DNA of 64,000 nt from Phytoactinopolyspora mesophila (GTDB taxonomy: Bacteria; Actinomycetota; Actinomycetes; Jiangellales; Jiangellaceae), in contig NZ_WLZY01000001.1 in assembly GCF_010122465.1 (NCBI RefSeq), forward strand, positions 1,211,010 through 1,275,009. Direction: 5' to 3'. Shown here in pieces: positions 1 through 8,239 of this stretch. Under the pieces are notes generated by a model. The model saw only the letters and a program-made list of their open reading frames with translations, was not told the origin of the DNA and did no database searches. A program made the translations under genes and the position numbers. Position 1 is the first letter of the stretch, and every line of letters starts with the position of its first letter.

Positions 1-635
1 CCCCGCTCGGGCCGCTGGTGCCCGGACTGACCCTCGGTGATGTGGGGCTGCGCGACCGGCTCTGCGAACTCGACTTCGAGATCCCCCTGGCCGGCGGCGA
101 CGACGCCATCAAGGCCGACCTACGCCTGGGCGATGTCGCCCCGGTGATGCGCGCCCATCTGGCCGCGGACGACCCGCTGCTCCCCTATGCCGACCGGCTC
201 GAGCAACCGCTGCTGGGACGGGAGACGATGCGCGGGTATCTCTCCGGCTCGATCGACGTGGTGCTCCGTGTCCCGCACGGTGACACGGACCGTTTCGTCG
301 TCGTCGACTACAAGACCAACCGGCTCGGCGACCCCGAGCAGCCCGACACGTCCGCGAACTACGACCATCCTCAGCTGGCGTCGGCCATGCTGCACTCGGA
401 CTATCCGCTGCAGGCCATGCTGTATTCGGTGGTGCTGCACCGATACCTGCGCTGGCGGTTGCCGGACTACGACCCGGAGCAACACCTCGGCGGCGTGATC
501 TACCTGTACCTGCGGGGCATGTGCGGTCCGGAGACTCCCCTCACCGACGCTCACCCTGCCGGGGTCTTCAGCTGGCCGCTGCCGCCGGCACTCGTCCTGG
601 CGCTGTCCCACCTGCTCGACGGGAGCGGCGCATGA
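1..635 (+). CDS. recB: RecB exonuclease V beta subunit, C-terminal nuclease part (partial, 5' end outside window)
   Basis: The frame is open from the first bases of the window, so only the C-terminal ~210 residues are present. They form the RecB-type nuclease domain: a GSIDVVLRV strand supplies one catalytic Asp, VVDYKTN supplies the D-x-K signature, and a YPLQAMLYSVVLHRYL helix follows. RecBCD unwinds and degrades double-strand ends and loads RecA. The stop overlaps the start of recD (ATGA), as expected for co-translated recB-recD. The helicase domains lie upstream, outside this window. Identification rests on the nuclease motif and the recD neighbour. Confidence 0.93.
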   Translation, partial: PLGPLVPGLTLGDVGLRDRLCELDFEIPLAGGDDAIKADLRLGDVAPVMRAHLAADDPLLPYADRLEQPLLGRETMRGYLSGSIDVVLRVPHGDTDRFVVVDYKTNRLGDPEQPDTSANYDHPQLASAMLHSDYPLQAMLYSVVLHRYLRWRLPDYDPEQHLGGVIYLYLRGMCGPETPLTDAHPAGVFSWPLPPALVLALSHLLDGSGA

Positions 636-2425
636 CGACGATGATGGAGGAGTATGACAGCTCGCTGGCGCTCGCCGCTTCCGGCAGTCTGCGCGCCTTC
701 AATGACGCGGGAGTGCTGCACGCCGCCGATGTGCACGTCGCGTCTCGGCTCACAGCCATGCTGGGCGAGACCGACGAGTCCGTGGCCCTGGCGTGCGCCC
801 TGGTGGTGCGGGCGGCGCGGTCCGGCTCGGTCTGTCTCGACCTCACCGCGGTGCGCGACGAGGCCGGCGACGACGGCGCTGGCCTGCCCTGGCCTGACCA
901 GGACGGCTGGCTCGCGGCGCTCAACGCCAGCCCGCTGCTCGGGCCTCCGCATCCACTCCGCCTCGAAGACACCCGGCTGTATCTGGATCGGTACTGGCAA
1001 GAGGAGAAGCAGGTCGAGCGAGACCTGCGCGCCCGAGCCGGCCAGCCGCCCCCCGTGATCGCCGACGAGGCCGCCCTACACGCCGCTCTGCACAGGCTCT
1101 TTCCGGACGCGTCGTACGACGAGCAACGGGCTGCCGCGGACACCGCCGTGCGGCAATGGACAACGGTCTTGAGCGGCGGGCCGGGCACCGGCAAAACCAC
1201 GACCGTCGCGGGGCTGCTGGCTCTGCTCGCCGAGCAGGCGGAGAAGGCCGGTGACCGGCGGCTCCGGGTCGCCCTGGCCGCTCCGACCGGAAAGGCCGCT
1301 GCCCGGCTGGAGCAAGCGGTCCGGCACGAGATGATGTCCGATCGGTTCTCCCCGCAGGACACGAGCAGACTGGGCGGCTTCAACGCCCGGACGCTGCACA
1401 TGCTGCTCGGCCGCCGGCCCGACTCGTCGACACGGTTCCGCCACAACCGCGACAACCGGTTGCCGCACGACGTCGTCGTCGTCGACGAAACCTCGATGGT
1501 CTCGCTGACCATGATGGCCCGGCTGCTGGAAGCGGTGCGGCCGCAAACCCGGCTGATCCTGGTCGGCGACCCCTACCAGCTGGCCTCCGTCGAGGCCGGA
1601 GCCGTACTCGCCGACCTCGTCGACGGGCTCGTCGCCGGCGGGCACGTGAACGCGGCCGAGTTGCGCACCTCCCACCGGTTCGGCAGCGAAATCGGCGTCC
1701 TGGCCTCCGCGGTGCGCGAGAACCGGCCGGCTGACGTCCTCACACTCCTCCGGGACGGCGGCGAGCGGGTGCACTTCGTCGAGGAAGACGACCCGCGGGA
1801 GACATTGCGGGCGGCGTTGCTGCCCGGTGTGCTAGCGATCCGGGAAGCGGCCGAAGCCGGCGACGCCGACCACGCGCTCGCGGCCCTCGAGAACCACCGG
1901 CTGCTCTGCGCGCACCGCGACGGACCGTGGGGCGTCGAACGCTGGAACCGGACCGTGGAGCGGTGGATCACCGAGGAGACCGACGATCCACTCTGGGACA
2001 CCTGGTACGTCGGCCGCCCGGTGCTGGTGACCGCAAACGACTACGGCCTGGGCATCTACAACGGCGACGTCGGCGTCACCGTACGGCGATCCGACGGAAC
2101 ACTGCGGGTCCACATCAACAGCTCCCGCGGCCGGCTCGACTTCTCCCCTGCCCGGCTCGGCAACGTCCAGACGCTGCACGCCATGACCATCCACAAAGCC
2201 CAGGGCAGCCAGGCCACCGAGGTCACCGTGCTAATGCCCGGCGAAGAGTCCCGGCTGCTCACCCGTGAACTCTTCTACACAGCGATCACCCGCGCCGAAG
2301 ATCGTGTCCGGATTGTCGGTAGCGAAGACGCCGTGCGCGTGGCACTCGGGCGCCAGGCGCTGCGCGCCACCGGTCTCCGGCAACGGTTGACCGGTGAGGA
2401 CACAGAGCTTCGTGGCCTCACGTAA
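632..2425 (+). CDS. recD: RecD, exonuclease V alpha subunit (SF1 helicase)
   Basis: The start is the ATG at 632, which overlaps the recB stop; an in-frame ATG further upstream would lie inside recB. The product is about 597 residues, normal for RecD. Visible motifs are Walker A GGPGTGKTTT (about residue 181), DETSM Walker B (about 284), VGDPYQLASVEAG motif III, the UvrD-type motif TIHKAQGSQ (about 520) and YTAITRAED near the end. RecD is the fast 5'-3' motor of RecBCD. The final codons and stop lie inside a palindromic repeat (family A), so the extreme C-terminus looks remodelled. A diverged partial copy of this 3' end occurs at 12388-12686. Confidence 0.95.
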   Translation: MTTMMEEYDSSLALAASGSLRAFNDAGVLHAADVHVASRLTAMLGETDESVALACALVVRAARSGSVCLDLTAVRDEAGDDGAGLPWPDQDGWLAALNASPLLGPPHPLRLEDTRLYLDRYWQEEKQVERDLRARAGQPPPVIADEAALHAALHRLFPDASYDEQRAAADTAVRQWTTVLSGGPGTGKTTTVAGLLALLAEQAEKAGDRRLRVALAAPTGKAAARLEQAVRHEMMSDRFSPQDTSRLGGFNARTLHMLLGRRPDSSTRFRHNRDNRLPHDVVVVDETSMVSLTMMARLLEAVRPQTRLILVGDPYQLASVEAGAVLADLVDGLVAGGHVNAAELRTSHRFGSEIGVLASAVRENRPADVLTLLRDGGERVHFVEEDDPRETLRAALLPGVLAIREAAEAGDADHALAALENHRLLCAHRDGPWGVERWNRTVERWITEETDDPLWDTWYVGRPVLVTANDYGLGIYNGDVGVTVRRSDGTLRVHINSSRGRLDFSPARLGNVQTLHAMTIHKAQGSQATEVTVLMPGEESRLLTRELFYTAITRAEDRVRIVGSEDAVRVALGRQALRATGLRQRLTGEDTELRGLT

Positions 2426-2458
2426 CCACCTCTTACGGTGGTTACGTGAGGCCACGAA
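2409..2458. repeat. Palindromic repeat family A, copy 1
   Basis: Perfect inverted repeat with 22-bp arms and a 6-nt loop. The left arm begins TTCGTGGCCTCACGTAACC and the right arm is its complement. It lies between the convergent recD gene and the membrane-protein genes, and includes the recD stop codon. It would act as a bidirectional hairpin in either transcript. Related copies are at 12736-12805 and 50925-50992. Confidence 0.85.
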
Positions 2459-2506
2459 CCCCTCAGTCGGATACCGGGGCCGACTTCATCGGCTGTACAC
2501 CATGTT

Positions 2507-3655
2507 TCAGTGCTGCCGGAGCTGGTCCAGCAGGTCCGGGGTCAGCGCCCCGAAGCCGGTGGAGGCCCACGGCTCGGCGCCGGAGTCCATGTAGTGCACC
2601 ACTGTGTCCTCGGTGGGCAGATCGAGGATCTCGGGTTCGCGGCGCCGGCCGATGTGGCGGCGGCAGGAGCGGCAACACGGCACCTCGCGGGTGCCGGCCG
2701 TCGTGGTCCAGGGCGCACGCGCGTCGGCCGGGCCGTGCAATGGGTTGAAGAAGCAGACCACCGTCGGTTTCCATGGATTGCCGGCCACGGCGTGGTCGAG
2801 GGCTTCGTCGCCGCGGCGGGCAAGCACCATGGCGCCGATCGAGTCGGCGGCGTCGTCGGACCGGTCCAGGACGGCTGTGGCCGCCTGGTAGTGGTTGAGC
2901 GCGGCGCCCCATGCGTCGTTGTCGGAGCTCTCCTCGATCTCCAGCTCGCGGATGCGCTCACCCAGCGCCGTGCACTCGGCCTCGGCCCGCCGCCGCCACT
3001 CCTGGGTCTGGGCTGACGAGATCCGCTGCAATGCCCGCCGCTTCAGCCGGACGCCCTTGCGACGGGCTCGGCGGCGGCTCAGGACGGCGAGGACGACCAT
3101 CGCGGCGATCCCCGTCGCCACACCGATGGCCACGGCCGGGTCCATACCCAGGATCTGAGCGGGCTCACCGTCCGTGCTCTGCACGCTGCCCGTTTCGGCC
3201 CGCTCCGGGAAGTGCTCGTCGTAGATGGTCTCGGCGTCACCGCCGGTGAAGATCTCGACCGCCTCCCGCATTTGCAGCCCGAGGTCACTGGGGTAACGGT
3301 CTTGGGCCACACTCGTGGCGAGAAAGTCATCTGGGCCAGGACGCCCGCCGTAGCTCGTGGTGGTCACGGACCAGCCGTAATCCAGCGATCCGCGGGAGAC
3401 GAAGAAGGTTCCGTCCTCCTGGAGCTGGCGGTTGACCAGCGTGACGAGTTGGTTCGCCGACACATCCGCACCATGTTCCAGGGGTACCGCGACGACGAAG
3501 ACCCGGGGATCCGCGCCGGCCACCAGAGCCGTGATCTCGCCGAGTTGCTCGTCGGTGAAGACATCGGCCAGCGAAGAGTCCACGTGCACGCCGTCGTCGG
3601 CGAGGTCGGCCGCGATCTCCTCCGGGTCGGGCTGGTAGGACTCCGTCTCGGTCAC
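2507..3655 (-). CDS. Membrane protein with C-terminal Cys motif (third gene of paralogous trio)
   Basis: I do not recognise a characterised family. The GTG start at 3655 overlaps the stop of the preceding gene (GTGA); an open frame extends further upstream but inside that gene. The 382-residue product has an N-terminal region without an obvious signal peptide, containing ADPRVFVVAVP. One membrane segment follows (around residue 175-195), then a basic RRRARRKG stretch suggesting a cytoplasmic C-terminal half. That half carries FFNPLHGP, a PCCRSCRRH cysteine cluster and a TGFGALTPDLLDQL end. The same FNPLHG / CxxC / TGYGAL order is seen in the product of 4305-5582, so the two are paralogues. 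The N-terminal part resembles TPM-like segments only loosely. Confidence 0.7.
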   Translation of the reverse strand: MTETESYQPDPEEIAADLADDGVHVDSSLADVFTDEQLGEITALVAGADPRVFVVAVPLEHGADVSANQLVTLVNRQLQEDGTFFVSRGSLDYGWSVTTTSYGGRPGPDDFLATSVAQDRYPSDLGLQMREAVEIFTGGDAETIYDEHFPERAETGSVQSTDGEPAQILGMDPAVAIGVATGIAAMVVLAVLSRRRARRKGVRLKRRALQRISSAQTQEWRRRAEAECTALGERIRELEIEESSDNDAWGAALNHYQAATAVLDRSDDAADSIGAMVLARRGDEALDHAVAGNPWKPTVVCFFNPLHGPADARAPWTTTAGTREVPCCRSCRRHIGRRREPEILDLPTEDTVVHYMDSGAEPWASTGFGALTPDLLDQLRQH

Positions 3656-4308
3656 GCTGCCGCCCTCCGTCGCCGCACGATGAACCAGCCGGTCAGACCC
3701 ATCGCGCCGACGAGCCCGCCGCCGAAAACGCCGATCAGCAGGCCCGCGGCGATCACGCCTGCGGTGCCTTCCCAGTCGCTGCTGTGGGTGCTCTCCCCCA
3801 GCTCGTAGTCCCGTCCGTCGTTCTCCGCGATCTTCTCGAGCAGCCGGCTGGTCTCCCGGCTGCTGGACCATTGCTCGTCCGGGGAGTCGGAGACGGAGAA
3901 GCGTTCGGCGTCGATGCCCACGTCCGCACTGTCCAGTCCGCCACTTTCGGGACTGACCTGGAGGTATACACCGGGGCGGTCGAGTCGCAGACCGATCTGC
4001 CGCAGCACGTCGCGTCCGGACCGGTAACCGGCTTGCCGGCTCTCCGGCCAGACCACCACGAACACCTGCGGGTCAGCGGCTGCCGCCGCCTCGTCAATCC
4101 GGGCCAGCTCCTCGGCGGTGAAAGCCTCCTCAGAAGCGGGATCGACGTAGACGTGGGACTCGCCCAGGCCGTCTGCGGCCATGCGGGCGCGCTCGGTTGT
4201 GTATGTCTCGTCGGGCACACCCGATGAGGTGATCGACCAGGCGGCCGAGCCACCAGCAGCTGCGCACACCACGGTGAGCAACAGGCCTATGACGATCTTC
4301 TTGTTCAT
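3652..4308 (-). CDS. Small membrane protein, TPM-like N-terminal region (second gene of trio)
   Basis: Function unknown. The ATG at 4308 (MNKKIVIG) overlaps the upstream stop (ATGA), and the product is 218 residues. It starts with a signal-anchor-like hydrophobic stretch, followed by a domain with DPQVFVVVWP that matches the DPRVFVV and DIPVYVVLA segments of its two neighbours. A second hydrophobic segment near the C-terminus ends in RRRRAAA. Unlike the flanking genes it has no cysteine-containing C-terminal domain. It therefore looks like a membrane-anchored version of the extracytoplasmic part alone. All three genes overlap by 4 nt and are surely co-transcribed. Confidence 0.7.
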   Translation of the reverse strand: MNKKIVIGLLLTVVCAAAGGSAAWSITSSGVPDETYTTERARMAADGLGESHVYVDPASEEAFTAEELARIDEAAAAADPQVFVVVWPESRQAGYRSGRDVLRQIGLRLDRPGVYLQVSPESGGLDSADVGIDAERFSVSDSPDEQWSSSRETSRLLEKIAENDGRDYELGESTHSSDWEGTAGVIAAGLLIGVFGGGLVGAMGLTGWFIVRRRRAAA

Positions 4309-5582
4309 CGGCGCGCGCTCCGATCCGCGAGAACCTGTTCGGCGAGATCGCCCACCAGGGCGCCGTAGCCGGTCCGCGCCCATACGGTAGAGGTATCGAC
4401 ATAGGGTTCCCACCCACGAACACGTTTCCGCACCGACAGGAACGCCCCCTGCCGCCGGCCGCACGCTGAGCAGACCGGCGCGTCGATCGACGACCCGTCC
4501 ACCCGGACGGTGTCGCGCGCCTCGCCATGCAGGGGATTGATGAGACATGGCCGGAAAACCTGGCGCTCAGGTTCCCTGACCCGGTCCACCTCACGCTCTG
4601 CCGTCAAAGCGAGCACGTAAGCACCCACGGAATCGAGCTCGTCGCCCGTGTCCAGGACACGTTCAGCAGCTTGGATCGCGGTGGCCGCCAGCTCACCCGC
4701 CTCCGAGGTCAGCTCTGTGCCTGACAGCGCGTCGAAACGTCGCCGCGCTTTATCGAGGCGTTTCCTCGCCCGCATGGGCATGCCCTCCGGCACTGCCTCG
4801 TAGGCAGGTCGGCGAGCCTGGGCTCCCGCCTTGGCTCGCAGCGGCTTGGCCCGCGCTATACCCGTCGTGACGATGAGCCCGGCAACCAACACACCCGAAG
4901 CCGTGGACAAGGTGGCCACCCAGCGGTCGGCCTTGGCGTCGGCGACTGGCTTGGTGAAGTCCGGGATGAACGCCCATGGCTGGCTCGCGTACTCGTCAAC
5001 CACTGACGGTGCCGGCTCCGCACCAGCCGTCGCGGCCGCTCGCACCACAAGGACCGCTTCGAAGAGCGCCGATGCTCGTGGATACTCACCCGGTCCGCGG
5101 GCTTCGGCCTCTCGCAACGCCATGTAGGTATTGCGCAGGTCAAAGTCGTCCGGAGCACCCCAGATGCCTGTATATGCCGAAGGCGACTCTAGGAAGTCCA
5201 CGTGGAAGATACCGTCGCCCAGCTCTTCACGGAGGAGGATCGCCACCTGCTCGGCAGGCTGCTCCGTCGGTCCCACCTCGTCGGGCAGGTGCGCCAGCAC
5301 CACGTAGACCGGGATGTCGGCGCCCGCCGCCGCCTCGCTGAGCACGTCATGGGCGAGCAAGGAGTCACCCATACCCATGGATGGCTGAACCAGGATGGGG
5401 TCGTCGCGCAAATGCTCGATGATCTCCTCGACGGTGGCGGCGTGCACTGGTTCTTCGTCGACACTGGCCGCGATTGCGGCCGGTGCGCCGAAGAAGGCAA
5501 CGCAGACGGCCAGCGCCGCCGCACGTAAGACGCGGCGGCGGCGAAACGGTGCGGCACTTGCAGTCAAGGCTCCGGGCACCAA
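4305..5582 (-). CDS. Membrane protein with signal sequence and C-terminal Cys motif (first gene of trio)
   Basis: 425 residues. The N-terminus has FRRRRVLRAAALAVCVAFF followed by small residues, typical of a secretion signal. An extracytoplasmic domain (about 40-190) contains ADIPVYVVLAHLP. A membrane segment lies near 225-245, with basic residues after it, and the C-terminal half contains CLINPLHGE, PVCSACGRR and TGYGALVGDL. The Cys pairs could bind a metal on the cytoplasmic side. This C-terminal block is shared with the product of 2507-3655. First gene of a three-gene operon; I infer a membrane sensor or assembly role but cannot name one. Confidence 0.72.
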   Translation of the reverse strand: MVPGALTASAAPFRRRRVLRAAALAVCVAFFGAPAAIAASVDEEPVHAATVEEIIEHLRDDPILVQPSMGMGDSLLAHDVLSEAAAGADIPVYVVLAHLPDEVGPTEQPAEQVAILLREELGDGIFHVDFLESPSAYTGIWGAPDDFDLRNTYMALREAEARGPGEYPRASALFEAVLVVRAAATAGAEPAPSVVDEYASQPWAFIPDFTKPVADAKADRWVATLSTASGVLVAGLIVTTGIARAKPLRAKAGAQARRPAYEAVPEGMPMRARKRLDKARRRFDALSGTELTSEAGELAATAIQAAERVLDTGDELDSVGAYVLALTAEREVDRVREPERQVFRPCLINPLHGEARDTVRVDGSSIDAPVCSACGRRQGAFLSVRKRVRGWEPYVDTSTVWARTGYGALVGDLAEQVLADRSARR

Positions 5583-5642
5583 AGGAGTCTAAGCTCTGGC
5601 CGAGAACACTGCATCGCGAGTCCAGCCTCGCGCGACCGGTTG

Positions 5643-6440
5643 TCAGCCCCGGCGAACCAGCGCGCGGACGCTGATCACCAGCCCGATCGCGCACCAGGCC
5701 AGCAGCACGACGAGATCCTGCCAGCTGGCGCTGTAGCTGTCCGACAGCAGGCCGGCGCGGAGCAGATCCCCCGCGGGCCGGAAGGGAAGCACGTCGTGCA
5801 GCGACTGGAACCACGCGGGCAGCTGGCCCACCGGGAAGGTGATCGGTGAGAACAACAGCACGAAGAAGACCAGCACCTGGGTGGTGAGCTGTGCCAGCAA
5901 TGGGGGCAGCAGCACCGCGATCGCGTAGCCGACAGCAGTGGCCATCACCGCGGTCAGCGCGGACGCGGCCACCAGCAGGGGCCAGTCGAAGGAATAGCTG
6001 AAGTTGTACCGCAACTGCGCCACAACCACCGCGACGACAACCCCCGGCAAGGCGACCACCAGCCACACCGTGAGATCGGCCAGCAACAGAAGCGGACGTG
6101 GCACCGGCAGCGCACGCAGATAAGTGAATGTGCCGCTGGTACGCGCTTGTGCCACCCCCTGAGGCACCATGACCAGGCCGATGATCATCACCAGCACGGT
6201 TGGCGCCCCCGTCGACAGGAACTGCGCGGTGGGGGTGTCGATGCCGGGAATGAGGAACCCGAAGCCGACGATGATGCCGGCGGCAAGCAGCGCCTGAACG
6301 ACGACTACCAGCGGCAGCACCGCGCCGGTCTGCGCCATCGTCCAGCGCAACAGCGCCCCGTAGATCGTCAACATGCCGGTTCGCGCGGGAACGCCGGCGC
6401 TGACCCGTGCTCGGCGTGCGACGGTGGTCGGCTCAGGCAT
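5643..6440 (-). CDS. ABC-2 type transporter permease
   Basis: 265 residues with about six hydrophobic segments, including MAQTGAVLPLVVVVQALLAA and a C-terminal LVVLLAWCAIGLVISVRAL. The SPITFPVGQLPAWFQSL loop before the last segments is characteristic of ABC-2 exporters. It overlaps the 3' end of the ATPase gene by 8 nt, so both form one exporter. Substrate unknown; such two-gene systems with a TetR regulator commonly export drugs or lipids. Confidence 0.88.
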   Translation of the reverse strand: MPEPTTVARRARVSAGVPARTGMLTIYGALLRWTMAQTGAVLPLVVVVQALLAAGIIVGFGFLIPGIDTPTAQFLSTGAPTVLVMIIGLVMVPQGVAQARTSGTFTYLRALPVPRPLLLLADLTVWLVVALPGVVVAVVVAQLRYNFSYSFDWPLLVAASALTAVMATAVGYAIAVLLPPLLAQLTTQVLVFFVLLFSPITFPVGQLPAWFQSLHDVLPFRPAGDLLRAGLLSDSYSASWQDLVVLLAWCAIGLVISVRALVRRG

Positions 6441-7410
6441 CGGTAGCTTCCTCCGTGATGGCGGCCGCGTCGGCAGTGGCGGCGAGGTAGGCGTCCTCGA
6501 GTGTGACGGGGGCCAGTGCGTAGCCCTCGATGCGTTCGTGCGTGCGAAGCGTGGTGGCCCAGGCGACGGCGGCCTCGGCGTCGGCCGCGCTCAGGGTCAG
6601 CAGAACCCGCCGGCCGGCCCGGACCCGGCGAGTAATCGGGATCGGCACGTCGATCGACGACTCGGACGGGTCGTCGCCATCCGGATGCAGCGACAGCTCG
6701 AGGCGCAGGTAGTCGTCGCTTGTGCCGCGGAGCCGGCTCGGCGAACCGGCCACGACGACCCTGCCTCGGTCGAGCACCACGAGTTCGTCCACCACCCGCT
6801 CGGCCTCCACGACATTGTGGGTGACAAGCAGCACCCCCGCGCCGTCGTCGCCGAGCCGGCGGACGGTCTCCCACAGCCGTCGGCGCCGGGCCGCATCGAC
6901 GTCGTTGGTCGGCTCATCGAGGATGACGAGCGGCACCGGCGCGACCGCGGCCATCGCGAATGCGGTCAGACGGCGCACGCCGCCGGACAGTCCGCCGCCA
7001 TCAGGCGTAGCCCGCCGGTCGAACCACTCGCGGATGTCCAGCTCGTCGGCCAAGGCGTGCGCGGCAGCCCGCGCTTTCCCCTTGGACAAGCCACGCAGCC
7101 GGCCGGCGATCTCGATCGCCGCTCTGGGCGTCAGACCGTCCAGCGGTGCTTGTGCCTGGGGTTGTAGTGCGACGCAACGGCGTGCCGTCGCGGGATCGGC
7201 GATCACGTCCACACCTGCCACCCGGATCGAACCGCCGTTTGGCCGCAGCAGCCCCACAACCTGGGAGACCAGCGTGGTCTTGCCAGCGCCGTTGTGTCCC
7301 AGCAGCCCAACCACCTCCCCCGGCCTGACGCGTAGGCCGACCTCGTCGTTCGCGACGACCGAACCAAACCGCCGCGTGACCCCTTCGACCTCCAGCACTG
7401 CGCCACCCAT
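6433..7410 (-). CDS. ABC transporter ATP-binding protein
   Basis: The start at 7410 (MGGAVLEVEG) has GAGG about 8 nt upstream; an alternative ATG at 7428 lacks a ribosome-binding site. Of 325 residues, the N-terminal ABC domain shows GHNGAGKTTL (Walker A), a DGGGLSGGVRRL signature and VILDEPTNDVD (Walker B). The C-terminal ~100 residues are an extension of the DrrA type. Its partner is the overlapping ABC-2 permease. It is transcribed away from the TetR gene at 7499, and the shared intergenic region carries an inverted repeat. Confidence 0.9.
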   Translation of the reverse strand: MGGAVLEVEGVTRRFGSVVANDEVGLRVRPGEVVGLLGHNGAGKTTLVSQVVGLLRPNGGSIRVAGVDVIADPATARRCVALQPQAQAPLDGLTPRAAIEIAGRLRGLSKGKARAAAHALADELDIREWFDRRATPDGGGLSGGVRRLTAFAMAAVAPVPLVILDEPTNDVDAARRRRLWETVRRLGDDGAGVLLVTHNVVEAERVVDELVVLDRGRVVVAGSPSRLRGTSDDYLRLELSLHPDGDDPSESSIDVPIPITRRVRAGRRVLLTLSAADAEAAVAWATTLRTHERIEGYALAPVTLEDAYLAATADAAAITEEATDA

Positions 7411-7432
7411 AGCGATCCTCGCGTCCATTTCA

Positions 7433-7464
7433 GATACCGTTGGTATTTCGATACTGAAGGTATC
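7433..7464. promoter_or_regulatory. Probable TetR operator between exporter and regulator
   Basis: Inverted repeat GATACC-N20-GGTATC with an inner GTAT/ATAC pair, lying between the divergent ATPase gene and tetR gene. Its position suggests one operator controlling both directions. Binding is inferred from symmetry and position only. Confidence 0.6.
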
Positions 7465-7498
7465 GCGATGCCGACGGTACGTCAATTAGGATGCAGTC

Positions 7499-8215
7499 AT
7501 GGACCGACACCACTCGACGGCTCCGCCCCGGGCGCGGCCGAGCCGAGCCGAGCGCAAGCAAGAGACTCGTGATGCGCTCATCCTGGCTGCCCGAGTGGCA
7601 TTTGCCCGTGACGGCTACCACGGTGCGAACCTCGAGGGGATCGCCAACGAGGCCGGATTCTCCAAAGGTGCGGTCTACTCGAACTTCGAGGGCAAGGCGG
7701 AACTGTTCCTCGCGGTGATGGACGACAACCTTCAGGTGCTGCGCGGTGATGCGTGGGACCCGTTCGCGGTTGTCGAGACCACGGACACGTGTAAGCCCGA
7801 ACCGGGCGTCACCCCCGACCAAGAAGCGGCCGAGATGGTGCGCGGCCTGGGGCTGGCGACACTGGAGTTCGTCGCAACCGCCGCTCGAGACGAAACCCTC
7901 ATCCACTCGCTCCGCGCCCGGGTCCAGGTGCTGATCGACGCCTACGAACGTGTCGCGGCATCGGGCCGCACGGACGGCGACCCCCTCCCGGTCGAGGCTG
8001 TCGCACAGCTGATGGCCGCACTGGACCAAGGGATTTCGGTACTGGCGCTCAGCGGCGTGGCCTCCATCGATGGCGCACTCATGCGCGCCGGTCTGCGGCG
8101 GCTCATCGACCCCGCCGATGCCGCCACCGAGCCGGCGCCGGCCACCGAAGATGTCTCGTGGCCCCTGCCGGACGTCCAGGAGGTACGCCGGCTCCTCCAC
8201 GACACCGGCTCCTGA
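7499..8215 (+). CDS. TetR family transcriptional regulator
   Basis: 238 residues. The N-terminal helix-turn-helix (about 20-65) reads ETRDALILAARVAFARDGY ... GFSKGAVYSNFEGKAELF, a textbook TetR DNA-binding domain. The ligand-binding region has no assignable specificity. It is divergent from the ABC-2 exporter genes with a palindrome between them, so it most likely represses that exporter and itself. Confidence 0.9.
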   Translation: MDRHHSTAPPRARPSRAERKQETRDALILAARVAFARDGYHGANLEGIANEAGFSKGAVYSNFEGKAELFLAVMDDNLQVLRGDAWDPFAVVETTDTCKPEPGVTPDQEAAEMVRGLGLATLEFVATAARDETLIHSLRARVQVLIDAYERVAASGRTDGDPLPVEAVAQLMAALDQGISVLALSGVASIDGALMRAGLRRLIDPADAATEPAPATEDVSWPLPDVQEVRRLLHDTGS

Positions 8216-8239
8216 TTCTCACTACCCGACCGACGCGGC

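Noticed and set aside
568-1512. 314-codon minus-strand frame opposite recD
   Set aside because: Shadow of recD: Ser/Arg-rich translation without motifs.
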